Of a DNA stretch of 64,000 nt, positions 45,901 to 57,774 are shown in pieces. Under the pieces are notes generated by a model. It did no database searches. It was given only the letters and a program-made list of their open reading frames with translations, and was not told the DNA's origin. The DNA is from Chamaecrista fasciculata (Eukaryota; Streptophyta; Magnoliopsida; Fabales; Fabaceae), in the NCBI GenBank assembly GCA_003254925.1, contig QANZ01015110.1, positions 18,334 through 82,333 of the forward strand, read 5' to 3'. The position numbers and the translations under genes were made by a program. Positions within the stretch are counted from its first letter, which is position 1. Every line of letters starts with the position of its first letter.

Positions 45901-46837
45901 GGAAGAGTTAGAAGGGGTAAAAGTGAGTTCTATAAATTAGCCTAAATTGCACCAAGATCCCCTAAGATTTAGGTCGGGGTCAAAAAGCACTTGTGAGTTT
46001 TAAAACTAGACATAAAAATCCTTGAATTTTAAAATTTGATAGATAGACTCCCTGAGTTCTCACTTTGATTACTTAGAACACTTAAATAGTCTTACTTTTT
46101 TACAAGTTCAGGGTCTTAAGTAAACAAAACTGAAAGTTCAAAGGGTCTGTCGGTCAAGTTTTGAAACTTAGAACGTCTTAAATAAGAGAAATTGAAACTC
46201 AAGGAGCTTGTCTAGAGAGTTTTAAAATAATTTAATGACCTCCAAAATTTACTTTCACCCATTATATTACCTCATTCAAACAGTACAATTCAATAAGTCA
46301 CCAAATCACTTCGCGGAAATTTTTGAACTTAGATCCCATATAGTGTCACTAAAGTATAGTTCAAAGTGAGAAATGAATAGTTAGAGAGAAAGGGTAAGAG
46401 TCCACCTTAGACACTTTCTCTCTCTAAATATTCGTTTCTCACTCTGCACTACAATATTCCAAAATTTCCACACTTCCAAACTTAAGAAATTTGTTTAGTT
46501 TGAATGTCACTATAGGAATATATACATACCTAGAAGTTGCAACAGACTTATTGGTGTAGATGTGGATGCTTGATAAATAAGGAACATAGAATTGCATGAC
46601 AGATTCACCACTTTCCAACATCACATTTGTTCCAGCACCATATGCACTCCATTCATCATAGCAATCCCAGAAATCTTTCAGTGTGAAGTATTCAACTTCT
46701 TCCTTATTAAGCCACGGGCTATTTAGTTCATTAATACAGCCCTGCAAATAATTAATTAATTAATTAAATCACATTCAATAATTTAAAAAGATTAATTAAT
46801 TAAATTATATATAAAATGATCAAATTGGTCATTGGCC

Positions 46838-46872
<35 letters not shown>

Positions 46873-49864
46873 TTTAAATAGAATTGCTAACAAAATCAAC
46901 ACATCTTTCATTTCTACCCGTCCAAGAAAGCACATATTATTAGAAGTATAGCCAACCCAAAATCCCATTTGATCTAACCTATATATATGAGATATACCAA
47001 AAATATAATTAATTGCGTGTTAGTCCATATCTCACATTAAGCAAAGCGCAAATCAAGATGCTGACTCTAGCAAATAATTTACTTTGTCTTGCTTTAAAAA
47101 CTTCATCAAATTTTCATATCAAAAGATTATATTACGTTTTCTTTGTGTAAATCAAGATATCTAGAATAAAATAATAAATTATATTAAGAACCATTTGAGT
47201 ATAATCTAATTTTTAGGCAATGAATCTTTAAAAGATTAATTATAATACTTATCTCCTCTTCCAAAACTACTTAATTAAGAGTAAATGGTTGGCTACGAAA
47301 TCTTTTCTATATCTAAAGACGAAATTGAAATCTTCATCATTTGAAAACTAAATAAAGAATCACTAGATCATACCTATTGATTAAGTTATTTTGTTCTAAT
47401 TTTTAGTAGGACATTTATACAATTATCCAGAGGCCAAAGGAAGAAGCCATGGTTTTTTTTTTTTCCAGCATACATATCAACTTGCATGATATTAGACTAC
47501 CATAGAAGCCCTTGCCCTTTTTGACGACTCAATGTAACTTTCAGCCTTTCACCCGCAGATTGCTCTCTAAAGGCTAGAATTCACTGTTTTTCTAATATCC
47601 TTTTGAATCTTTTTCTCTAAAAAAACCGTGTGATTGACATTTTGAAGACTAACTAAATAATCAACGCATTACTAGAAGGAAAAGTAAAAGAAAGAGTAAA
47701 ATATCATCTCAATTCTTGAAAGATTATCGAATTAACAACGCTGAAAGATTAAAATGCCAGTTTAGTCTTTGAAAAATAAAAATGATATACTTTGTAACCT
47801 TATTTTATACTTTGTAACCTTATTTTATAAACTGAAGTGTATATTTACTATTTCCAAAAACTAAACTGTGTATTTTAATATTTAAGATATCGAATTGTCA
47901 ACTCAATAATTTTTTAAAGATTAAATTATTAGTTTAGTCTAAAAGAAACAAGTGTTTTGGTTAATGTCACATTCAATAAAGAGGCACCATGCCAAATGGG
48001 TCTTAAACAGGAAATAAAACTGTTTTTATTGGAAGATGGAATTGGAAAATGACAATTAGAGAAGATAACTCGAGGAATATTCACAAAACAAAGGTGTATT
48101 AGTACATTTATACAACTAGTGGCTTTGTTTGTATATATGCTCTTTATTTTTTAAATTTAAAATTAGAAAATAAATTATGAAACTGATTGAAGCAATGTAC
48201 TATTTTATCATTTCATAATAGTAAAGTAAATTTAAAAAAAGGGAGAAATTCATTACTTCCCACTAATTTCCCTTTTCCTCTTATTTTTTAAGTTAATTTA
48301 CTATTATTTGGATATATATATACACATTATATTTTAATGTTATATATTTTTGGGAATGAGCTACCAAAAGAACCTAAAATCATATAATATCATATAAATA
48401 TAAATACTTCTCATAAATCATATATAAGAAATAAAATATATTTTAATATAAAATATTAAGAAAATAAAGTAAATAGTAGAGAAAAATTAAATAATTTCTC
48501 ACTACTTCCTTTTAATACATTAAAACAAAATAAACAATAAATGAGTTTATAAAATAAGAATATTTATTAAAAATATTACTTTTATTATTTTAAAATATAA
48601 TAAAATAATATATCTATGAGTTTTATTGAAGATTATCCCATCTATTACAGCTAAAAGTATATTTATATTATCTATAATACATAGAATGAGAAATAGTAGT
48701 AAGAAATTAAATAATTCTCTTTCTTTTAAAAATATGATAAAAAATTAAAACATAACATTTTTTCAGTTTTCAATACTATTTATAAACCAAATACTGGCAT
48801 ACACTTTAGCGGATTAATAAAAATCCATAAATTTTTTCGAACAAAGCAAAATAAAATCCATTAATTGCATTTAAACTCTTTAGTTGATTTTTCTTCCATG
48901 CAAGAAGTCATGAATCCGAAGGGGTTGACTAATTGCAACGTAAGTGGAAAAGGACAAAGGTAAACAATTGACAATGATGGATAAGAAATAAGTTCAGGCA
49001 CGAAAAAAAAGAAATAGAAAAAAGAATTATAGGAAATTAATAATTAAAATAATAAAATATCGTAATTACAGAATTTTCCATTTCTTGAAAACATTTAACA
49101 AAAATATACTCATAAAAATTTATCCGTTAGCCTAGATTCCGCCTATTACGCGGAAAAATTCCGGAAAAAAATTAAAAAAAATTAAAAGTAGATATTTTCG
49201 ATTTTTCATCCATTTTCATCACACGCAACGTAAGCGTAGCGGAAAAAGAAATATTTTTTTTTTAAAAAAAAAACGATCATTATACGCAACGCGAGATAAA
49301 CATTAGTACATTACTCATTATACATAGAGAAAAAAAAAGGGTTAAAATTTCATTTTGGTCCGGAAAAATTTTATTTTGATTTTTTGTTCTGTTGTATGAT
49401 TTTGTTTTGTTTCTGCATGAATCATTTTTCTCTTAAATATATAATTTGAAAATAATGATAAAAAATAGACAAATCACATTTTGAGATCAAAATAAAACAA
49501 ATGTGAAAGTTTGAAGATCAAAATAAAATAGAAAAATAATTTTATGACCAAAATGAAACTTATTATATAGTTTAAGGACTAAAATGACTATTTGATCTAT
49601 TTAAAAATAAAAACAGAAAGTTTAAAATAATCTATAGATTTATCGATCAACGAAAGAAAAAGTGCAAAAAAAAGCAGAGAAAAGGAATCGCGCCATGAAA
49701 AACTCGCATTGCTAAAGAAGAAGAAGAGAGAGAAATTTAGAGAGAGAATCAGAAAATACCTGAGAGATTGTGGTGGAAGGGACGACGGGAGTGACGGATT
49801 GAAGAAATCGTTCGAAATTGGAGAGAGAGGTACCGGAGGAGCAACACGACGTTGAGGAAATCAT
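42943..49864 (-). CDS. DUF789-family protein
   Basis: A plant-specific family without an established biochemical function. Six exons in transcript order: 49760-49864, 46530-46741, 45440-45683, 45128-45213, 44237-44328 and 42943-43232. All phases agree, giving 342 aa, near the family size. Family landmarks in order: SNFERFLQSVTPVVP, LKDFWDCYDEWSAYGAGTN, VMQFYVPYLSSIHIY, a Ser/Asp-rich linker (SDDSGSDNLSRSLSDNSS), LGYSYLNYIETSSPYQRVPL, LKSVDLSPASWMAVAWYP, GLETCFLTYHTLSS, and DQERLSFLHNAAESWLKQLN near the end. The last residues (HYKKIGVFL) and the TAG stop are encoded by the CACTA palindrome at 42941-42972, so the native C-terminus has been replaced. Intron 1 is 3 kb and repeat-laden. A TATTTAAA box lies about 130 bp upstream. 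Confidence 0.9.
43690..43750. repeat. Short tandem duplication in DUF789 intron 5
   Basis: The phrase TTTTTTGGCCTGAATCTAA occurs twice with about 40-bp spacing. Confidence 0.7.
44390..44650. mobile_element. MITE of the TTAGTCCTTGAAAGATT family in DUF789 intron 4
   Basis: Left TCAGTTCTTGAAAGATTATT and AAATTGACAACTCAGTACC are inverse to right AGGACTGATTGTCAATC and TTCAAGGATTAAATTGTCAA. A central inverse pair is built on GACTAA/TTAGTC words. Confidence 0.6.
44988..45103. repeat. Fragment of the GGACACTTC repeat family in DUF789 intron 4
   Basis: Contains AAGTATGGACACTTCATTTT and GTGTCAGTGTCTGTGCTTCA, matching the ends of the element at 21263-21824. Confidence 0.5.
46841..46869. repeat. (TA)n microsatellite in DUF789 intron 1
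   Basis: A 29-bp AT dinucleotide run about 100 bp from the exon 2 acceptor. Confidence 0.9.
47695..47945. mobile_element. MITE of the TTAGTCCTTGAAAGATT family in DUF789 intron 1
   Basis: Left TCTCAATTCTTGAAAGATTA and right AATTTTTTAAAGATTAAATT, with AGTTTAGTCTTTGAAAA matched by CCAAAAACTAAACTG. There is a direct repeat of ATACTTTGTAACCTTATTTT in the centre (about 47788-47826). Confidence 0.55.
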
Positions 49865-49993
49865 CGTCGATCGATCGGAGATTAATTTTCCCGAGAAAGT
49901 GACAGAAAATGCTCTGAGAAAATGAATGCTCTGATTCGCGAAAAATGTTGAGTGAGAGAGTGAAGAGTGAGAGAGAAAGAGAGAGAGAGAGTG

Positions 49994-50001
49994 TTTAAAT
50001 A
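49994..50001 (-). promoter_or_regulatory. Candidate TATA box of the DUF789 gene
   Basis: On the minus strand it reads TATTTAAA, about 130 bp before the start codon. It is followed downstream by a GA-rich tract (CT on the coding strand), a common plant core-promoter arrangement. Confidence 0.45.
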
Positions 50002-50029
50002 GTGAAAAACGCAGTGAATTCGATCCAAG

Positions 50030-51340
50030 TCATTGATGAGGATGAGACAAGAGGTATGTAATTAAGGAGTGTATATTGTGATTTGTGAATTGATGAACAT
50101 TCCTTGTTGGTTTGTTTGTGGATATGTGAATGAATAAAAAGAAAAAAATAAGATTAATTAAAGGAGAAAAGGAAAAAACAGAGGAATGAATGAGTTTACT
50201 AAATATTCGAAATCGAAACCAGAAATATTTCAGAGTGACGACGACATCATCACAGTTGGAGAATGCGATAGCGATGACGACGAGGGCAGAATTGGTAATT
50301 AATTGCAAGATTGATGATGATGATGATGATGATGATGAAGAAGGGAAGGAGACAAAGTGAAATAACTCGAGATTCGGGTTTAAATAAATGTGGCTATAAG
50401 GATTTTAAATGCTTGAATTTAATGAAAGTGAGATTGTGGTAAGAAGAAGAAGAAGAAGAAAAATGAGGTGAAGAAGAAGGAGAAATAAAAGAAGGAGAAA
50501 AGAAAAATGATAGTGTCACACAGAAGTCATTCTAAAATATACAAATCTTAATTGGTCCTAAATAAATTTGGGGAAATTCTAACATGTAAAGTGGGGTATG
50601 CATAAGATGGCATAATCTCTCTTTTTCTTTAAGTAATTTAATGCTAAAAATAATTAGAAAAAATAACTTTTTTAATCAATCATAATGGAGCCACATCATT
50701 AGTTGCATGTATATGAGATAGATTTTAAATTGATTTTATATGTTTTCATAATTTTTAAAATTGATCTCAAAGCTACTTTTGAGGTTTGATTTGACATCTG
50801 TTGACGATCACAGAATAATAGAGGAATAACTCTTTAAGAGTTAACAAATAATTATGAAATAGATCGTCCTTTACCCTTAAGTGGAGGACCCACGGCGAAA
50901 AGATTAGTCACTGGTCTAGAATCTAGATGATGGATACTCTTGGTTTATATCTAAAAGACTAAAATAGTTATGAAATGATTGCATTTGATATTGAAATAAT
51001 TGCATTTGATCTTGAAACAATAAAAAAATGATCAACTTGGTTTAATTTATCATGAAATCGGTGGCTTTGTTTGTTGAGGATTCTAACTAGATATAGAAAG
51101 TATTTTCAAAAGTAAATGAGAGGGGTAGTTTGGGAATAAACATGCAAGAATTGGACCAACCTGAAACAAATAAAATATTTAGGACTATTTTGAATTTTAT
51201 CCAACATATTTGGAACCAATTTGAGGTTTTAACCTTTATTAATTCATGCGTATAAGTTTTTTTTATTAATAATTTGATTAAGTAAAATATGTGATAAAGG
51301 CATAAAGCTTTCAAAAAACATATTTTGGGATGATTTGTTA
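50030..51340. other. Upstream region of the DUF789 gene, no other gene seen
   Basis: Contains a (GAT)n microsatellite at about 50312-50338 and GAAGAA-rich tracts at 50440-50510. Part of a degraded repeat of the AGGACTAAAATGAAA type lies at about 50930-51230. The ORF at 50030-50308 (-) runs through the DUF789 promoter region and has no recognisable motif. Confidence 0.4.
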
Positions 51341-51652
51341 ATTCACTACAAGAAAACAGTTGATTTGTGACGGAATTTGTGACGGGATTTGGTTCCGTCA
51401 CAGACGCCGTCACAAATTTGTCAATTTTCCGTCACAAATTTGATAAAAGAACAAAGGCTCATTTTGTGACGGAATTAGTGTCAGAGTTAGCCCGTCACAA
51501 ATTATTTGCGTTACAAACTTTGGCCCAACATAAAAAAATTTTATTTCATTTTATTTGGCCCAAATTAAAGCGCCTTTTCTCCTTCCTCAAAACCAAAATC
51601 GCGCCTCCCTTTTCACTTTCACTCTTTCGCTCCATTCTTGGCCAAAAGCAAA

Positions 51653-51870
51653 AAAACCCTAAACTCTTTCACTCTTTCGCTCCATACTTAGACCATGTTC
51701 GCCTCTGTTCGCTGCTTCCCGGAGATAGCCCTCTGACGACCTCCTCTTTCAGCGCCGGAGATAGCCCTCTGACTTCCTCTTCATCCGTTCGCCTCTGTTC
51801 GCTGCTTCCATTTGCCGACTGCGTTCGCCGCCTCCGTTTTCCACTTCCGTTCGCCGCCGTTCAGTGTTTC
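51653..51870 (+). other. Leader-like first-exon candidate inside the CACTA element
   Basis: Pyrimidine-rich, GC-richer sequence beginning near AAACCCTAAACTC and ending CAG before GTTTGTTCC, a possible donor. It contains internal duplications (CGCCTCTGTTCGCTGCTTCC twice, CGGAGATAGCCCTCTGAC twice). It looks like a captured 5' UTR or promoter-proximal exon. An ATG at about 51693 soon meets a stop. Confidence 0.4.
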
Positions 51871-51976
51871 AGGTTTGTTCCACCTCACATCTTCTTCTCC
51901 CTTTGTTCCTCCTATGTGTGTCTCTTCATCTTTTTTTGTGAATATAGTCTTTTATTTTTCAAATGACTGGAAACAG

Positions 51977-52134
51977 GGAAGGTTATTCTGGAAGCGGTCA
52001 TATTAACCACTGTGGTTGTGGTTAGGCTGACACTCTACACATTTTGGGCAGCAAGAAGAGGCCACGATTTCAACTTCCTTGGTCCCTTTTTGTTTGGTGT
52101 TGTAGTTGTTCTTATGGTATTCGCTTTTATTCAG
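51977..52134 (+). pseudogene. Captured exon of a LIFEGUARD/BAX-inhibitor-1-like membrane protein
   Basis: Preceded by AG and followed by GTATTT, the exon encodes GKVILEAVILTTVVVV, LTLYTFWAARRGHDFNFLG and PFLFGVVVVLMVFAFIQ without a stop. These are consecutive membrane-segment motifs of the plant LIFEGUARD (LFG) group of BAX-inhibitor-1-like proteins. Only this exon is present. Its end phase (0) does not match the next exon (which needs one base carried over), so a direct splice to the LEPA exons would hit a stop within three codons. Confidence 0.8.
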
Positions 52135-52336
52135 GTATTTTGGTCTCTAATTGGCCTTGGTCCCTATCTCTCTCTCTCTAGATATTGTTAAAATTGTTCA
52201 TTCAAAGAGGGAAATAAAAAATATTTTATAATGTTATGTACCTCATTAGGTTACCATTAAGATCTAATATGGTCTTAAAGCCTTGAGACTTAGACTCCTT
52301 ATAAGCTAATCATTAATTCCTTGATTCTTGATGCAG

Positions 52337-54673
52337 TTACTATGACCCATATAGGGGTGTCATTGTATATTTTCGAGTTGTGGATGGGACTATAAAGAAA
52401 GGCGACAGAGTTTATTTCATGGCTAGTAAGAAGGTGTAGTATTCTTCCTACTTTCTGATATCCCCTTTTAACCACTTCTGTTTTACATTAGCAGACATTA
52501 ACTGTCTATTAGAGTTGTTAGTTGACAGTTTCACAAAGTATCTCTCCATTGCAACGGCAATTTAAATCGGTTCAAAGCATGCTAGCATTGTTGTTACTGA
52601 AACACATACTTTACCTGAACCAATGTTATTATACACAGGATTATTTTGCTGATGAAATTGGAGTTTTGTCTCCCAATCAACTCCAAGTTGATGAATTGTA
52701 TGCAGGAGAGGTAAAGTGATACTTCTCATTGGGTTGGTTAATTTGCTGATATACCTCATTGTTTTTTTATATTTCATCAGTTGTCTTGTTTCCCTGATCT
52801 TTTTCCAACTCTAATATGTATTCTCAATGAAGCAAGGACTTAAAAGTATAGGACTGGAAAGTATAAGTAACATAGCTTATGTGAACAGATATTATACTTG
52901 GGTAAAATGTACATATGGTGTTAAATTGACGTGTTCTTGCATCCTCACTATGTGTGCAGTTGATTTTTTGCTGGTTTGTTTCCTCAAAGGATGATGGGAG
53001 GATTTTTTTTTTTTGAGACATATTGATCTTTGATACTTTATTGTGTATTTTAATAGGTGGGCTATCTTGCAGCATCAATAAGAACAGTAGCCGATGCCAG
53101 GGTTGGTGACACTATCACTCACTATGGCAGACAAGCAGAGAAATCACTCCCTGGATATGAGGAAGCCACTCCAATGGTGTTTTGTGGCCTATTTCCTGTT
53201 GATGCGGACCAGTAATTATCTCTTCTTGCTCTCTTTTGCCATTCCATGACAAAATTATGGGTTTATGAACTTTCATGTCCCTGGAATTAATTACTCTCAT
53301 CCACATTGTTGTCAGATTTCCTGAGCTACGTGATGCACTTGAGAAGCTACAACTCAATGATGCTGCACTGAAGGTAAATGATTGACGTGATAAATAACAT
53401 GAAAATATTTGACTTTTAATCTTTATAACTGTTGATGCTTGTGTGCATGTACTCATGGAAAGGTTTCATGATTTATGTCTTTTTGTAAGCCATTTCTTAA
53501 TCTAAGTATGGTTTATGCTTTATTTTTTCATTTCTTGTTTGATGTGAAAATAATTTTAATCAGTTCTCCTTTTCTGTAAGCTGTTTAATTTTGACTATTC
53601 AGCCATTATAGTCATTTTTTTTTCATGGTGAAGAATGCATGCCAATCTGGTATGTAGCTTACTTGAATTTTACTATGGGCAATCTACATGCATGATCTTG
53701 CTTCACATCCAATGTTTTTGCCATGAATTTACCAGCTATTGTAGTTTTGAATTCTTCTTAATATATAATTTTCTGACAGTCTAGCTTGATATTGGTAGGA
53801 TTAATTACTGATCCTGATAGTTTTTTTATGTTGTCAAAACACCCTAAAAACTCTTTTTGTACCTCAATTTGATTATTTTGGCGCTTTTGTGTCGTGCTTT
53901 GTTTGGATATCTATTTTTCAGATGGTTGGTGATTTCTTTGACCAGTTAAAGTCCAGAAGTAAGGGTTATGCTAGCATGGAGTATACTGTCATCGGGTAAA
54001 TGTTGGTGAAGGCTTTGTTTCTTGATAATAGTCATATGGGTTTCAGACTTTTGGCTTCTACTCACTCACAAGATACAAGGGATATGCCAACAGTTGCAAT
54101 GAACTGATGTGCTGACAATTCTAAAAAAAATTGAAGAATCCACATATGATTGTTAGTTCAGGCATCTAATTTTTACCTGTCATTTTTCTTTTATATTAGA
54201 TTTATATTATGCTGCTTTATGTAATTAAATGCAGCATTTCACTTTATGACCTTTCAGTACACATGTTATGACTTGGGCATCAAGATCTTCAATAGAATTA
54301 TGCCATGTTGAAGATTTTCTAGGGATGTGGATGCTTAAGTTTAAGGATGCTGTATTTGAGATTGCTCTGGAGGTATTTAGCTTATTTTCTTTTTAAATCC
54401 ACAGTTAATGCCATAGTTTCTTGCCATGCATGTTTTTATCTTTCTTGCTATGTCCAAATTGTTGAATCACGCAATTGTATATTTCTTAATTGTTTGAGCA
54501 TCCATTTTTAACCATGATCTTCCGTACAACCTTTTTTATACATATATAACTATTTCTATATGTGATTATCTTTCTTGTAACCACAATTTCACTTCTATGT
54601 CTATATTTTCACTAATTGAATTTATGATTATTGGAACTTTCAGGTTTCAACAAAGCTAGCTAGCTACCTTTGA
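52337..54673 (+). pseudogene. Captured LEPA/EF4 exons joined to unidentified exons (chimeric frame)
   Basis: Predicted exons: 52337-52433, 52639-52710, 53057-53211, 53316-53373, 53922-53995, 54258-54372 and 54644-54673. They have AG/GT borders and compatible phases, giving about 199 codons open to TGA. The first four encode a continuous internal part of the plastid translation GTPase LEPA ([77 protein letters not shown]). The fifth (GDFFDQLKSRSKGYASMEYT) is LEPA from much further on. The family's intervening segment, about 150 or more residues, is missing. The last two (HVMTWASRSSIELCHVEDF, MWMLKFKDAVFEIALE, STKLASYL) are not LEPA and I do not recognise them. The GTP-binding domain and a start codon at the 5' end are absent, so EF4 activity is not expected. 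Confidence 0.85.
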
Positions 54674-55603
54674 TTCTTTCAGTGCTATTACACTCATGAA
54701 GATGAAGTCAGAAGCATAACAAAGAGAAGAGTATTATTTTATTTTGATCCTAGGGTTTAAGGCTTTTTGCACTTGGACAAAAAAATGTCTTTCAATGTAT
54801 AATTTAGTAATGAATCATGCAAAACAATTCCAAAACTATATTCTTGATTCTTCTTATGTGTACTTTGAATTTGTTGAATGATATATAAAATTGTTATTGA
54901 AGATTAATTGTGTTGCAAAGTTTAATATATATAATAGAATTACAAAATATATAATTAGTAAAAATTAATCAGTAATAAAAATTTATATCAAAACTTGAGA
55001 AAGTAATAAATACGAGAAGAATATTACAAAATTTTGACAAATTTGTGACGGAATTTGTAACAGAAATTACTCTGTCACAAATATGGGTGTGGCAAATTTG
55101 AGACAGAACATGGCCCGTCACAAAATTGTGACAGAATTTGTGACGGAATGTTCGTCACAAATTTGAGACGGATATGTCCGTCACAACTTGAGACGGATAT
55201 ATTCCGTCACAAATTCCGTCACAAATTGTGACAGAATATGAAGTCCGTTACAAATTAGATTAGCGACGCCATGTTTTGTGACGGAAATTTTCCGTTACAG
55301 ATTCCGTCACAAACGTGATTTGTAACGGAATTTCCACATTTTGTGACGGATTTTTCCGTCACAAATCACCTGTTTTCTTGTAGTGATTGTTGTTAATTCT
55401 TTGTAAATCTGTATATTTCTTTGAATATTTTTCATTATGATGTATTATTATTAAATATAATAACTATGATTAACTTTAATTAAGTGAAATAAAAATAAAA
55501 ATAATTATTTAATGAAAAATTCAACAAAACTAGTTTTTTTGTAAAAAGAAGATAAAATATTTAAAATCCTACAATCAAGTTTTAGAACTTAGAAAATTCT
55601 CAA

Positions 55604-55686
55604 NCCGTCACAAACGTGATTTGTAACGGAATTTCCACATTTTGTGACGGATTTTTCCGTCACAAATCACCTGTTTTCTTGTAGTG
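55604..55686. repeat. Assembly N followed by an exact 82-bp copy of the CACTA right end
   Basis: Bases 55605-55686 repeat 55304-55385 exactly, starting immediately after a lone N at 55604 and ending at the same GTAGTG terminus. The following bases differ (ATATCAG versus ATTGTTG). Either this is the right end of a second, almost identical element whose body is lost in a collapsed gap, or it is a join artefact. Confidence 0.85.
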
Positions 55687-55689
55687 ATA

Positions 55690-57415
55690 TCAGAATTATC
55701 TATTACAACCGAGATTATGAGTTGTGAACTTGTGATCTTTTCATCATGTGGGTTTAGTTCCGTGCAAGATGAACTTTTGTGCAAGGTGGTTGCACTACAA
55801 TGTAATCTATAGCTTTTGTCTTTTGTAGAGATAGAGAAAGCAATTGATACGGATATCTAAAGAAACGTATATATTATCTATATCTATATATATATACACA
55901 CGTGTGTGTGCTTATGCCTTTATGGAGTATTATTGTACGTACCAACCTTGATCATTCAAATATAACAATTATTTAATTTTGTATTTATTTATATTACTTG
56001 CGCTGATGTTCGTCGTAGAAGAACCGAAATCTAAGAGCGAGTTAGTTAGGTTGATATATGATATACCCACTTTCTGGGAATATTTTGAATATGTTGTATA
56101 TATAAGATTTTGGCTCAAGTTATTTTAATATACGATATATAAGAAAATACATATCATCATTACTTCGCAATCCACATCCTCTCTTGAAGGGAATTACAAC
56201 TGGCTGATATATATTTTGGGGCCTTATGTGTATATATATACAATTTAAAAGATCTTAGTCAATTAAACTAATGACATTATCCAGCTAGCGATGGATTTGT
56301 CTTTTTCGATACTAGAAAAGCATCTTATTAACTTGAGATTGCGTTGATCAAAACTAATTTCTAGTCAAATTTGTGTGGGGGCACCGGAAGAAAAATAAAC
56401 CCAGAAAAAATCAATCAAGATTGTTGATAGACTAAATAAGAATCCAATTTTGCTAGGCAATCAATTATAAACAATTAAGTTAACTTATGTAATCCCAACT
56501 TGTTTGTTTCTTAAGACTTCATTTGTGGCTGAAAACGGACGATTTAATTTGTGCCATAAACTATATAGGCAATTTCAGCTGCTAGCTTGCTTGCTGTATT
56601 TAATTTCCAAATTATATATATATATGCGCTTTGATTAATTAGGCACACTATAGTCTATATATATAATTAGCTGTCTAATGAGTTAAATTCAACATCATTA
56701 ACTCATTAGCATATATATTACATTTGAGGATTTGACAATAGTTCATTGACCAATAATTAACTTGTATAGTTGAGTACGTATGAGAGGTATATATAGATAC
56801 ATCATGTTGCTAGTTGTCGAGCACCAGAGTTTTCAAACCTCAGTGGAAAAGACAAAACTGAACTAGACTAGCCAAATTAAAATCTTCAGAATCTTCGCAT
56901 CAATCAATATATGTTCTACTTGCTTTAGTTTTGTTACTTTTGAAAGATATTATCATATATATATATATATATAATTTGATATCAAAATGTTTGACTGCAT
57001 TCGATTTTTAGTTTTTTATAGATAAAATACGTGTTTGATATTTTTTTGGTAATTTATCTCTTATATTATTAAACAATACATAAGAATAAAAAGGACAAAA
57101 ACATATTTTTAGTTTTCAAATTGTGGCTTAAGTTTCAATTTCGTTCATAAACTCATCAATAGCTTCATTTTACTTTTGCATTGCACTTAATATCACCCAA
57201 GAACCTTATAACATTTGGGGTAAATATCTAATGAATATTGAATTTCCAATAAGATATGAGTAGAGAAAATAAAATAGATATTAAGTAGGTATGAATATTG
57301 TCTTAATTATTTTATATTCGTCTAAAATAAACGGGTAGCTATAATACTCATTATTTGCGACTTCATAATATAAATGTTTTTTTATGTTTAATTTTATATA
57401 TATTACATATTTTTT
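55690..57415. other. Intergenic, no gene seen
   Basis: AT-rich with short AT and ACACGTGTGTG tracts (around 55895 and 56957). No exon-like ORF. Confidence 0.45.
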
Positions 57416-57418
57416 TAA

Positions 57419-57774
57419 GGTAAATTACACTTTGGTACCTTGTAATATTCTTCATTAACACTTTGGTACCCTTGGGAGCTATTTTGTAATTTTAATCATA
57501 ATAAATTTTTCAAAAATTACATATTAACCCCAAAAAAATTACAAAAAAGTCCCTGAATACATATTATCTAGGGACTAAAATGAAAACTTTAAAAAAAATT
57601 TGGGATCAATATGTAATTTTTGCAAAATTTATCATAGTTAAAATTACAAAATAGCTCCCAAGGGTACCAAAGTGTTAATGGAGAATACCACAGGGTACCA
57701 AGGTGTTAGGTTTAAAACCACAGGGTACCAAACTGAAATAGGGTCAAACCACAGGGTACCAAAGTGCAATTTAC
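57419..57774. mobile_element. MITE with GGTAAATTACACTTTGGTACC ends
   Basis: Left GTAAATTACACTTTGGTACC is inverse to right GGTACCAAAGTGCAATTTAC. Long arms share TTAACACTTTGGTACCC / GGGTACCAAAGTGTTAATG and GAGCTATTTTGTAATTTTAA / TTAAAATTACAAAATAGCTC. Ends resemble the MULE at 31135-32177. The target duplication is not clear. Confidence 0.75.

Larger units (their letters stand above)
51344..55385 (+). mobile_element. Non-autonomous CACTA (En/Spm-like) element carrying exons of several host genes
   Basis: The 4042-bp element begins CACTACAAGAAAACAG and ends CTGTTTTCTTGTAGTG, a perfect 16-bp inverse. It is flanked by a 3-bp duplication ATT at 51341-51343 and 55386-55388, as CACTA transposons make. 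Subterminal regions (51365-51500 and 55035-55375) are packed with TTTGTGACGGA and its inverse TCCGTCACAAA, the transposase-binding-type repeats of this superfamily. The body has no transposase. It contains a leader-like stretch, one LIFEGUARD-like exon, five LEPA exons and two unidentified exons, all on the plus strand with introns kept. The capture therefore took genomic DNA, not cDNA. Confidence 0.93.

Noticed and set aside
50030..50308. A 92-aa minus-strand ORF upstream of the DUF789 gene
   Set aside because: No motif or supporting signals; it overlaps low-complexity sequence at the promoter.
51367..51966. A 199-aa ORF at the left end of the CACTA element
   Set aside because: Its first third translates transposon terminal repeats and the rest is pyrimidine-rich leader-like sequence; it has no domain. 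I treat it as chance, although it could be translated if the element is transcribed.
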